Below are positions 1 through 11,300 of a stretch of DNA of 64,000 nt, in pieces. The notes under the pieces were generated by a model. That model was not told the origin of the DNA. It saw only the letters and a program-made list of their open reading frames with translations, and searched no databases. The DNA is from Pseudomonas paralactis (GTDB lineage: Bacteria; Pseudomonadota; Gammaproteobacteria; Pseudomonadales; Pseudomonadaceae): NCBI RefSeq assembly GCF_001439735.1, contig NZ_JYLN01000006.1:124001-188000 (forward strand), in the 5' to 3' direction. A program made the position numbers and the translations under genes. Numbering within the stretch: position 1 is the stretch's first letter; each line of letters begins with the position of its first letter.

Positions 1-2325
1 GTGCTGGCCGCGGTATCGGCGCGCCACACGGTGGTATTCGGCACCGTACTGGTTGGCCGCCTGCAAGGTGGCGAGGGCGCTGACCGGGCCTTGGGGGTGT
101 TTATCAATACCTTGCCGCTGCGCCTGGACATCAATGACCAGGGCGCCCACGCCGCCGTGCGGGCCACCCATGCGCGCCTCACCGAGTTGCTCGGCCATGA
201 GCACGCTTCCCTGGCCCTGGCCCAGCGTTGCAGCGGCGTGGCGGCACCGGCGCCGTTGTTCAGCTCGATGCTCAACTATCGCCATCGCGGCGCCGCCACC
301 CGTTCGGCGGATGCGCACTTGGCGTGGGAAGGTATGCAGACCCTGGTCAATGACGGGCGCACCAATTACCCGTTGACCCTGAACGTGGATGACCTGGGTG
401 ATGGTTATGCGTTCACTGCCTTGGCCCAAGTGGATGCGCAACGGCTCTGCGGTTATATGCACAACGCCTTGTCCGCACTGGTCGAAGCCCTTGAGCAGGC
501 ACCCCACCAGGCGATCAATCGCCTGTCGATCCTGGGACCAGAAGAGCGGCAACAGCTGCTGGTGCGATTCAATGCCACCGAGGTCAACTACAACCTCGAC
601 CAGACCCTGCACGGGATGTTCGAGGCCCAGGTTCTGCGCACGCCGCACGCCGTGGCGGTAAAGGCGGGCGAGCAACAGCTGACCTACCAGCAGCTCAACG
701 AGCACGCCAACCGCCTGGCCCATCACCTGCGTGAAAGGGGCGTGCAGCCGGACTCACGGGTTGGCATTTGCCTGGAGCGTGGCCTGGATATGGTGATCGG
801 CCTGTTCGCCATCCTCAAGGCCGGTAGCGGTTATGTGCCGCTGGACCCGGCCTACCCGCAAGAACGCATCGCCTACATGCTGCAAGACAGCGCGCCGGTG
901 GTGGTGCTGGCCCAAGCCGCCACTCGTGCCTTGCTGGGCGACGTGGCCGTGATCGACCTCGACCACTGCACCTGGCACCAGCAGTCGTGCGTCAACCCGC
1001 AGGTCGCGGGCCTCACTGCGCGGCACACGGCCTACGTGATCTACACCTCCGGTTCCACCGGCCAGCCCAAGGGCGTGATCAATGAACACGCCGGGGTGGT
1101 CAACCGTCTGTTGTGGATGCAGGACGCCTATGGCCTCAAGGCCCACGACGCGGTGTTGCAGAAAACCCCGTTCAGCTTCGACGTGTCGGTATGGGAGTTC
1201 TTCTGGCCGCTGTTCACCGGTGCACGCCTGGTGATGGCGCGGCCTGGTGGGCACAAGGACCCTGCGTACCTGTGTGAAGTGATCGAAGCAGAAAACATCA
1301 CCACCCTGCATTTTGTGCCGTCGATGCTCGATGTGTTTCTGGCCCATGGCGATGTGAGCCAGGCGGCCGGGCTGGTGCGTGTGATGTGCAGCGGCGAGGC
1401 GCTGCCGGGCAGCTTGGTGCGCCGCTTCAAGCAGCAGTTACCGGGCATTGGTTTGTACAACCTGTATGGCCCCACGGAAGCGGCGGTGGACGTGACGGCC
1501 TGGAACTGCGCACGCCCGGATGTGCCGGACAACACCCCGATTGGCAAGCCGATTGCCAACACGCGCCTGTACGTGCTGGACGGGCAGTTGCAGCCGGTGC
1601 CGCTGGGCGTGGTCGGTGAGCTGTTCATTGCTGGCGTACAAGTGGCGCGGGGTTATCTGAACCGTGCGCAGTTGACGGCCGAACGCTTCCTCGACGATCC
1701 CTTTGCGCCAGGCCGGATGTACCGCACCGGTGACGTGGGCCGCTACCTGCCGGACGGCAATATCGAGTATCTGGGGCGCAACGATGACCAGGTCAAGATC
1801 CGTGGCCTGCGCATCGAGCTGGGGGAAATCCAGGCGCGGCTGCTTGAGCATCCGGCGGTCAAGGACGCGGTAGTGGTGGCCCGTGAAGAGCGCCTGGTCG
1901 CCTATTACACCGGCCTGCCAAGCGACATCGACGGCCTGCGCGCTCAGCTGTTGCAGCACTTGCCGGACTTCATGGTGCCTGCGCTGTTCGTACACCTGCC
2001 CGCCATGCCCCTGAGCCCCAACGGCAAGCTCGACCGCAAAGCGCTGCCCGCACCGGGCATGGACGCATTGACGGCGCGTGAGTACGAAGCACCGGAAGGC
2101 GATACCGAAATCCTCATGGCTCAGTTGTGGGCCGAGCTGCTCAAGGTGGAGCGGGTAGGCCGGCGTGACAATTTCTTTGAACTGGGCGGGCACTCGCTGC
2201 TCGCTGTGAGCTTGATCGGGCGTCTGCGCCAGGAAGGCATGGAAGCCGATGTACGGGCGTTGTTCGAACAACCGACCCTGGCCGGCTACGCCGCAATGAC
2301 CGAACGAATGGAGATCGTCCTGTGA
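1..2325 (+). CDS. viscB: Non-ribosomal peptide synthetase, 3' end (C-A-T, serine module), ViscB/MassB/WlpB-type
   Basis: The reading frame is open from base 1, so only the last ~774 residues of a larger synthetase are present. They comprise the C-terminal half of a condensation domain (residues ~1-185), a complete adenylation domain (YTSGSTG near 348, NGKLDRKALP near 677) and a carrier domain (GGHSLL near 730, carrying the phosphopantetheine serine). Aligned by eye to the GrsA template, the substrate pocket reads D-V-W-H-M-S-L-V-D-K, a serine code. The condensation half closely resembles the two dual epimerisation/condensation domains of the next gene. There is no thioesterase, so the chain passes to the next protein. 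In viscosin-type systems the second synthetase ends with the Ser6 module, which fits. The stop overlaps the next start (GTGA). The choice among viscB, massB and wlpB cannot be made here. Confidence 0.9.
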   Translation: MLAAVSARHTVVFGTVLVGRLQGGEGADRALGVFINTLPLRLDINDQGAHAAVRATHARLTELLGHEHASLALAQRCSGVAAPAPLFSSMLNYRHRGAATRSADAHLAWEGMQTLVNDGRTNYPLTLNVDDLGDGYAFTALAQVDAQRLCGYMHNALSALVEALEQAPHQAINRLSILGPEERQQLLVRFNATEVNYNLDQTLHGMFEAQVLRTPHAVAVKAGEQQLTYQQLNEHANRLAHHLRERGVQPDSRVGICLERGLDMVIGLFAILKAGSGYVPLDPAYPQERIAYMLQDSAPVVVLAQAATRALLGDVAVIDLDHCTWHQQSCVNPQVAGLTARHTAYVIYTSGSTGQPKGVINEHAGVVNRLLWMQDAYGLKAHDAVLQKTPFSFDVSVWEFFWPLFTGARLVMARPGGHKDPAYLCEVIEAENITTLHFVPSMLDVFLAHGDVSQAAGLVRVMCSGEALPGSLVRRFKQQLPGIGLYNLYGPTEAAVDVTAWNCARPDVPDNTPIGKPIANTRLYVLDGQLQPVPLGVVGELFIAGVQVARGYLNRAQLTAERFLDDPFAPGRMYRTGDVGRYLPDGNIEYLGRNDDQVKIRGLRIELGEIQARLLEHPAVKDAVVVAREERLVAYYTGLPSDIDGLRAQLLQHLPDFMVPALFVHLPAMPLSPNGKLDRKALPAPGMDALTAREYEAPEGDTEILMAQLWAELLKVERVGRRDNFFELGGHSLLAVSLIGRLRQEGMEADVRALFEQPTLAGYAAMTERMEIVL

Positions 2326-5300
2326 ACATCCTTGAGCTATTGGCAACCCTGAAAACCAAGGACGTGCAACTGGCGCTCAAGGGCGAACAGTTGGCGGTGA
2401 ACGGCAACAAGCAAGCCTTGAGCGACCCGGCGATATTGGCTGCCTTGCGTGAACACAAACCGGCGCTGATCGCGCTGATCAAGGCCGGTGAATACTCGTC
2501 TGCCAAGGCCGGGGAAGTGGCGGTGCCGGTCAATCGCATTCCCGCCAATGCCGAGCGCATCACCCCCGACATGCTGACCCTCTCGACCCTGAGCCAGGAT
2601 GAGATCGAGCGCATCATCGCTACGGTGCCGGGCGGTGTGGCGAATATTCAGGACATCTATCCGTTGGCGCCGTTGCAGGAAGGCATCCTGTTTCACCATG
2701 TCAGCGCCGAGCAGGGCGACCCCTACGTGATGCAGTCGCAGTTTGCTTTTGACAGCCTGGAGCGCTTCGATGCGTTTGCCCAGGCGCTGCAAAGCGTGAT
2801 GGACCGTCATGACATTTTACGTACCGGGGTGGTCTGGGATGGCCTGGCACAACCTTCGCAAGTGGTGTGGCGCCAGGCGCGCCTGCCGGTGCAAGCCTTG
2901 ATGCTCGACCCGGCCGACGGCGATATTGCCGCGCAACTGCATGACTTGTTCGATGCCCGTCATTATCGTCTTGATGTCACCCAGGCGCCGTTGCTGCGCC
3001 TGGTGCGAGCTGAAGATTCGACCCACCAGCGCATCGTCGCTACCTTGCTGTTCCACCATATGGCGATGGATCACAGCGCCCTGGAAGTGGTATGCCATGA
3101 AATGCAGGCGTGTCTGTTGGGGCAGGGCGCGGCCCTTGGCCAGGCCGTACCGTTTCGCAACTACGTGGCACAGGCGCGGCTGGGCATCAGCGAGCAGGAG
3201 CATGAAAGTTTCTTCCGGCAGATGCTCGGCGATATCGTCGAGCCGACCTTGCCGTTCGGGCTGCAGGATGTTCAGGGCGATGCTCGCGCCATTGCTGAGG
3301 TCAGCCTGCCATTGGCGCCGCAGCTGGCGCAGCGTATACGCGTGCAGTCCCGGCAACTGGGGGTGAGCGCCGCCAGCCTGTTCCATCTGGGCTGGGCCCA
3401 GGTACTGGCGGTGTTGGCCGGCAAGGCGCAGGTGGTGTTCGGCACCGTGTTGATGGGGCGTATGCAAGGCAGCCATGCGACTGACCGCGCCTTGGGGATC
3501 TTCATCAACACCTTGCCGTTTCGTGTGGATGTCGACGCCCAGGATGTCCGCAGCGGGGTCAAGGCCACCCACGCACGTTTGACCACGCTGCTGCGCCATG
3601 AGCACGCGGCCCTGGCATTGGCCCAGCGTTGCAGCGGCGTGATCGCCCCGACGCCGCTGTTCAGTGCGCTGCTCAATTATCGCCACAGCGCTCCCGCCGC
3701 CAGTGCCGAGGCAGTGTCGGCCTGGCACGGCATTACCGCACTGCGCGCCGAGGAACGCACCAACTACCCGCTGACCCTGAGTGTGGACGACCTGGGCGAA
3801 GGCTTCGGCCTGAGTTTGCTGGCCGGCACCCAGGTCGACCCCCACCGCGTCTGCGCCTACCTGCACACTGCGCTGGAAAACCTCGTCACCGCGCTGGAGC
3901 AGGCGCCACACACCGCGCTTGACCAACTCTCGGTAGTGCCTGTCGCCGAACAGCGCCTGCTGCTGCAACAGTTCAATGCCACCCAGGCCGTGTTTCCCCA
4001 AGGCACCACCTTGCACGGGCGCGTCGAAGCCCAGGCTGCGCTCACGCCGGACACCATCGCCGCCGTGCACGAAGGGCGGCAACTGACCTACGCCGAACTC
4101 AACCAGCAAGCCAACCTGCTGGCCCATCATCTGCTGGCGCTGGGGGTTCGGCCGGATGATCGCGTGGCCATTGTGGCTCGGCGCGGGCTCGACACCCTCG
4201 CCGGGTTGCTGGCGATCCTCAAGGCGGGTGCCGGTTATGTGCCGGTGGACCCGTCCCACCCGGCCGAGCGCTTGAGCTACTTGCTCAGCGACAGCGCCCC
4301 GGTGGCGGTGCTCACTCAACACGCCTTGCTGGCCCGCCTGCCCGAGCTTGACGTGCCGGTGATCAACCTTGATCGCTTCACCTGGCAGCATCACTCGGCG
4401 AGCAACCCCAAGGTCGCTGTCGGCCCGACGAACCTGGCGTATGTGATCTACACCTCGGGCTCCACCGGCTTGCCCAAAGGCGTGATGGTGGAACACCACA
4501 CCGTTGCCAACCTGGTGGACTGGCATTGCAGCGCCTTCGACCTGCGCGCCGGTCGGCATACCGCCAGCGTCGCCGGTTTCGGCTTTGATGCGATGGCCTG
4601 GGAAGTCTGGCCGGCGCTGTGTGTGGGCGCCACATTGCACCTGCCGCCCGCCCATGACGGCGCCGAAGACATCGACGCGCTGCTGGCCTGGTGGTGCGCA
4701 CAGCCCCTGGACGTGAGCTTTCTGCCCACGCCGGTAGCCGAGTACGCGTTCAGCCAGAATATCGAGCACCCGACCTTGCGCACCTTGCTGGTCGGTGGCG
4801 ATCGCCTGCGCCAGTTCGGCCGAGCGCAGCGCTTTGAACTGATCAACAACTATGGCCCCACCGAAGGCACGGTGGTGGCCACTTCCGGCAAGGTCGAGGC
4901 AGGCCAGCCGTTGCATATCGGCAAGCCCATCGCCAATGTCACGGTCTACGTGCTCGACGAACACCAGCGCCCGGTGCCGCTGGGCGTGGCGGGGGAGTTG
5001 TACGTGGGCGGCAAGGGCGTGGCGCGAGGTTATCTGAACCGCCCGGAGTTGACCGCCGAGCGCTTCCTGCGCGACCCGTTCAACTCCGGGCGCATGTACC
5101 GCACCGGCGACCTGGTGCGCTGGTTGCCGGATGGCACGCTGGACTACCTGGGGCGCAACGATGACCAGGTCAAAATCCGTGGCGTGCGTATCGAACTGGG
5201 CGAAATCGAAACCCGGCTCAACCAGTTGCCCGGCATCCTGGAAGCGGTGGTGCTGGTGCGTGAAGAGCGGCTGGTGGCCTACTTCACCGAAAACCCGCAA

Positions 5301-8300
5301 TTTGACGCGCTGACGGTCGGCGATATCCGCGCTCACCTGGTGACGCAGTTGCCGGACTACATGGTCCCGGTTGCCTTCATGAAGCTCGACGCGCTGCCGC
5401 TGACCACCAACGGCAAGCTCGATCGCAAGGCCTTGCCGGTGCCGGACATGGCCGCAGTGTTTACCCGCGAATACGCCGCGCCCCAGGGCGAGCTCGAAAC
5501 GGTGCTGGCGCAGATCTGGGCCGAGGTGTTGCAAGTGCAACGGATCGGGCGGCGTGACCATTTCTTTGAGTTGGGCGGGCACTCGCTGCTGGCGATGCGC
5601 ATGGTCTCCCAGGTCCGCCAGCGGCTGGGGGTGGAGTTGGCGCTGGGCGACCTGTTTGCCAACGCCGAACTGGCGGCGGTCGCCGAGCTGCTGGCCCAGG
5701 CCGGGCGCAGCACCCTGCCGGATATCCTGCCGGCCAATCGTGATGAACAGATGCCGCTGTCGTTTGCCCAGCAGCGCCTGTGGTTCCTGGCGCTGATGGA
5801 AGGCGCCAACACCGCCTATAACATTCCGATCGGCCTGCGTTTGCGTGGGCAGCTGCATGTACAGGCACTGCAACGGGCGCTGGCGCGGATCGTGGCGCGG
5901 CATGAAACCCTGCGCAGCCGCTTTGCCCAACACGGCGACCAGGCCCAGGTGCTGATCGTGCCGGCCGAGGAGGTGTTACCGCTGCAGGTGCAAGACTTGC
6001 GTCGCCACCCGCAACCGCAACAGGCGCTGGACGCGCTGATCCACGGCGAGGCCTCGGCCCCGTTCGACCTGGAGCGTGGCCCGTTGCTGCGCGGCCGCCT
6101 GGTGGTGATGGCCGACGATCACCATGTGCTGCTGCTGACCCTGCACCATATCGTCTCCGATGGCTGGTCCATGGGCGTGTTGACCCGTGAACTGATGGCG
6201 CTGTACCAAGCCTTCAGCCACGGCCAGTCCGACCCGCTGCCGCCCTTGCCGATCCAGTACGCCGACTTTGCCGTGTGGCAACGCCTGTGGCTGAGCGGCG
6301 AAGTACTGCACCGCCAAAGCAGCTATTGGCAGCAAACCCTGGCCGGCGCGCCGGCATTGCTGACCCTGCCCACCGATCGGCCGCGCCCGGCGCAGCAGGA
6401 CTACGCCGGCAGCAGCGTCGAAGTGCGCCTGGATGAACGCCTTACTGCCGGGCTCAAGGCCTTGAGCCAGCGCCATGGCACCACCCTCTATATGACCTTG
6501 ATGAGCGCCTGGGCTTCGTTGCTGGCGCGCTTGTCCGGGCAGCCGGAGCTGGTGATCGGCACGCCGGTGGCCAACCGCACGCGCACCGAGGTGGAAGGGC
6601 TGATTGGCTTGTTCGTCAACACCCTGGCACTGCGCATCGACACCGGCGGCGAGTTGAGCACCGAGGCCTTGCTGGCTCGGGTCAAGGCGCTGACATTGGC
6701 GGCCCAGGCTCATCAGGATTTGCCCTTCGAACAAGTAGTGGAAATCACCCGACCGCCGCGCAGCCTGGCCCATAGCCCGCTGTTCCAGACCCTGCTGAGC
6801 TGGCAGGACAGCAGCGCGCCGACCCTGGCGCTGGGCGACCTGGCCCTGGAAGGCATCGTCGAAAACAGCCACTTCGCCAAGTTCGACCTGTCGCTGAACC
6901 TGGGGGAAGTGCAGGGCAGCATCCTCGGCGCGCTGGAATATGCGGTGGCGCTGTTCGATGAGTCGACGATGCGACGTTACCTTGGCTACTTCACACGCGT
7001 GTTGCAGGCCATGGTCGCTAACGACCAGGCCGTGCTGGCGCATGTGCCGCTGGTGGATGAACGCGAGCGCAAGCAATTGCTGGTGGATTTCAACGCGACC
7101 GCTGTGGGCTATGCGCTCGACCAGACCTTGCACGGTATGTTCGAAGCTCAGGTGCTGCGCACGCCGCAGGCCGTGGCGATAAAAGCCGGCGCTCAGCAAC
7201 TGACCTACGCCGAACTGAACGCCCGCGCCAACCAGTTGGCCCACCACCTGCTAGCCCTCGGCGTGCAGCCGCAGGCGCGAGTGGCGATTTGCGTGGAGCG
7301 GGGCCTGGAGATGGTCATCGGCCTGTACGCGATCCTCAAGGCCGGCGCCGCTTATGTGCCGCTGGACCCGGCGTACCCACTGGAGCGTATCGCCTACATG
7401 CTGCACGACAGCGCGCCAACGGTGGTGCTCGCTCAGGGCAGCACCCTCGGGCTGTTGGGCGAGCTGCCGGTGGTCGATCTGGACCAACCCACCTGGCAGC
7501 ACCAGCCCATCACCAACCCGGCGGTGGCCGGGGTGGCCGCCTATGTGATCTACACCTCCGGTTCCACCGGCCAGCCCAAGGGCGTGATCAACGAACACCC
7601 CGGTGTGGTCAACCGCTTGCTGTGGATGCAGGACGAATACCGGCTCACTGCCGCTGATACGGTATTGCAGAAAACCCCGTTCAGCTTCGATGTGTCGGTG
7701 TGGGAATTCTTCTGGCCGTTGTTCACCGGCGCGCGTCTGGTAATGGCGCGCCCGGATGGGCATAAAGACCCCGAGTACCTGTGCCAGGTGATCGCGGCCG
7801 AATGCGTCACGACCCTGCACTTCGTGCCGTCGATGCTTGATGTATTCCTCGCCCACGGTGACGTCAGCCAGGCGGCCGGGCTGGTGCGCGTGATGTGCAG
7901 CGGCGAAGCCTTGCCGGGCAGCCTGGTGCGCCGCTTCAAGCAACAGTTGCCGGGCAGCCAGCTGCATAATCTGTACGGCCCCACTGAGGCCGCGGTGGAC
8001 GTCACCGCCTGGAACTGCGCAGGCCCCGACGTGCCGGACAATACTCCCATCGGCAAGCCGATCGCCAACACCCGTATGTATGTGCTGGACGGGCAGTTGC
8101 AGCCGGTGCCGTTGGGCGTGGTGGGCGAATTGTTTATCGCTGGGGTGCAGGTGGCACGGGGTTACCTCAACCGTGCCGAACTGACCGCCGAGCGTTTCCT
8201 TGATGACCCGTTTACCCCCGGGCGCATGTACCGCACCGGTGACGTCGGGCGCTACTTGCCTAACGGCAATCTCGAATACCTGGGGCGTAATGATGACCAG

Positions 8301-11300
8301 GTCAAGATCCGCGGCCTGCGTATCGAACTGGGGGAAATCCAGGCACGTCTGACCGAGCATCCGGCGGTGCAGGAAGCCGCGGTGATTGCGCGCGAGCAGC
8401 GCCTGATCGCTTACTACACCGGCGTGCCGAGCGAGATTGAAAACCTGCGCGTTCATCTGCTGTTGCACCTGCCGGAGTTCATGATGCCGGCCAGCTTCGT
8501 GCATCTGGAGGCGCTGCCGCTGAGCCCCAATGGCAAGCTCGACCGCAAGGCATTGCCGGCACCGGGTCTGGAGGCATTGGTGGCGCGCGGGTACGAGGCG
8601 CCTCTGGGCGACACGGAAATCACCTTGGCCGCGCTGTGGGCCGAGTTGCTCAACGTGGAGCGCGTGGGCCGGCACGACAACTTCTTCGAACTGGGCGGCC
8701 ACTCGTTGCTGGCGGTCAGCCTGATGGGGCGTATGCGCGGCCTGGGGTTGTCGACGGACGTGAAAGTGCTGTTTGGTCAACCTACCTTGTCTGCCCTGGC
8801 GGCGGCTTTGGGCGGCGGACGTGAAGTGGCGGTGCCGGCCAATGGCATTGCGGCCGATTGTGTGCGGATCACTCCCGACATGCTGGCGCTGGTGAGCCTG
8901 GATCAAGCGGCCATCGACCGCATTGTCGCCAGGATCCCCGGCGGCGCTGCCAATGTGCAGGATATCTACCCGCTGGCGCCGTTGCAGGCCGGCATTCTGT
9001 ATCAGCATCGCGCCGTGCAGGGTGATGACGCCTATGTGTTACGGGCGCAGTTTGCTTTCGACACTCGCGTGCGCCTGGACGCCTTCGCCAGTGCGTTGCA
9101 GGCGGTGATTCAGCGCCATGACATCCTGCGCTCATCCGTGCATTGGGAGGGCCTGGAGGAACCGGTGCAGGTGGTGTGGCGCCACGCCCGGCTAAACGTT
9201 GAGAGCGGGCCGCTGCCGTCACGCCTGGACCTTGGCCAGGCGCCGCTGATGCGGCTGGTGTACGCCGAGCAACCGCAGCGGGTGGTCGCGACGTTGCTGT
9301 TTCATCACCTGGTGATGGACCACGTTGCCCTGGACATCCTGCAGCACGAAATGCAGGCGTTTCTGCTGGGCACTCAAGACACGCTGGCCGCGTCCGTGCC
9401 GTATCGCAATTACGTGGCCCAGACTCGGTTGGGCGGCGAGGATCACGAGACATTTTTTCGCGAGATGCTCGGTGAGGTCGACGAGCCCACCGATGTGCCC
9501 AACCTGGGCGCCGAGGAAAACGTGCGCGTGGGTCTTGACCTGTCGTTGAGCCGGCGTTTGCGCAGCCAGGCCCGCCAGGCGGGCGTCAGTGCGGCCAGCG
9601 TGATGCATTTGGCCTGGGCCCACGTACTGGGCAAGGTCTGCGCGCGCGAGCAGGTGGTGTTCGGTACGGTGATGCTCGGCCGCTTGCAGGGCGGCGAAGG
9701 CGCCGAGCGGGCCATGGGCGTATTTATCAATACCTTGCCGCTGCGGGTCGACCTGGGGGAACACTCGGTGCTGACGGCACTGCGTACCACCCATGGGCGC
9801 CTGACCCAACTGCTCGGTCATGAACATGCGCCCCTGGCGTTGGCCCAGCGTTGCAGTGGCGTGCCGGTGGCGACGCCGTTGTTCAGCGTATTGTTCAACT
9901 ATCGTCACAGCGCCCCCCAGGCCGGTGGCGTGGCCGAGGCGTGGCAGGGGATCGAGCTGTTCAAGGCCCAGGAGCACACGCACTACGGCGTGGCGGTCAG
10001 TGTGGATGACCTCGGTGAAGGGTTCAGTCTGACCGTCATGGGGCAGGGCGCCCGGCGCTTGTGCGACTACCTGCAAATCGCCCTGGCGCAGGTGGTGCAG
10101 GCCCTGGAAGGTCATCGCGACATCGCCATCAACCGTTTGCCGATCCTGCCGCAGGCCGAACGCCAACACCTGCTTGAGCACTTCAACGCCACTACCCGTA
10201 CCTTCCCGCGTGAACACACGGTGCAGCGCTTGTTCGAAGCCCAGGCCCTGGCGCGTCCCGACGCCGTGGCGCTGGTGCACAACCAGCAGCGGGTGAGCTA
10301 CGGCGAACTCAATACCCGCGCCAACCGCCTGGCCCATCACTTGCTCGGCCTGGGCGTGCGCCCGGGCGATCACCTGGCGATCCTGCTGCCGCGTTCGCTG
10401 GAGTTGCTGGTCAGCCAATTGGCCATCCTCAAATGCGCTGCCGCTTATGTGCCGTTGGACGTTAATGCACCGGCTGAGCGCCAAGGGTTCATGCTGCAGG
10501 ATTGTGGCGCGGTCTGGTTGCTGACCCGCAGCGATTGCGTCATTGAGAGCGGGGCGCGTCGTCTGGACCTGGATACCCTGGCCTTTGAGCCACAACCTTG
10601 CCACAACCCGGACCTGTCGCAAGCTTCGGACAGCGTGGCCTACATCATGTACACCTCCGGCTCCACCGGCCAGCCCAAGGGTGTGCTGGTGCCCCATCGC
10701 GGCATCACGCGCCTGGTGCTCAACAACGGCTATGCCGATTTCAATGCCGCCGACCGCGTGGCCTTCGCCTCGAACCCGGCGTTCGATGCCAGCACCATGG
10801 ACGTGTGGGGGCCACTGCTCAACGGCGGCCAGGTGCAGGTGATCGACCACGCCACCTTGCTTGATCCAACCGCGTTCGGTGTGGCGTTGGAAGGGGTGAC
10901 GGTGCTCTTCGTCACTACCGCGCTGTTCAATCAGTATGTGCAACTGATCCCTCAGGCCCTGGCCGGCTTGCGCATCCTGTTGTGCGGCGGTGAACGGGCC
11001 GATCCGGCGGCGTTCCGCACGCTGTTGGCGCAGGCACCGGCGTTGCGTCTGGTGCATTGCTACGGCCCAACTGAAACTACCACTTACGCCACCACCTACG
11101 AAGTGCACACAATTGCCGATGATGCCGACAGCGTGCCGGTGGGCCGTCCCATCTCCAACACCCAGGTGTATGTGCTTGATGCGCAGCAGCAACCGGTGCC
11201 GCTGGGTACCGTCGGTGAAATCTGTATCGGCGGGGAGGGTGTCGCCAAGGGCTATTTGAATCGCCCCGAGCTGACGGCTGAAAAGTTCGTCCAGGACCCG

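Noticed and set aside
2817..5933. 1038-codon open frame antisense to the lipopeptide synthetase
   Set aside because: High GC with strong third-position bias leaves antisense frames open; the product is His/Gln/Arg-rich with no domain, while the sense strand encodes clear NRPS domains.
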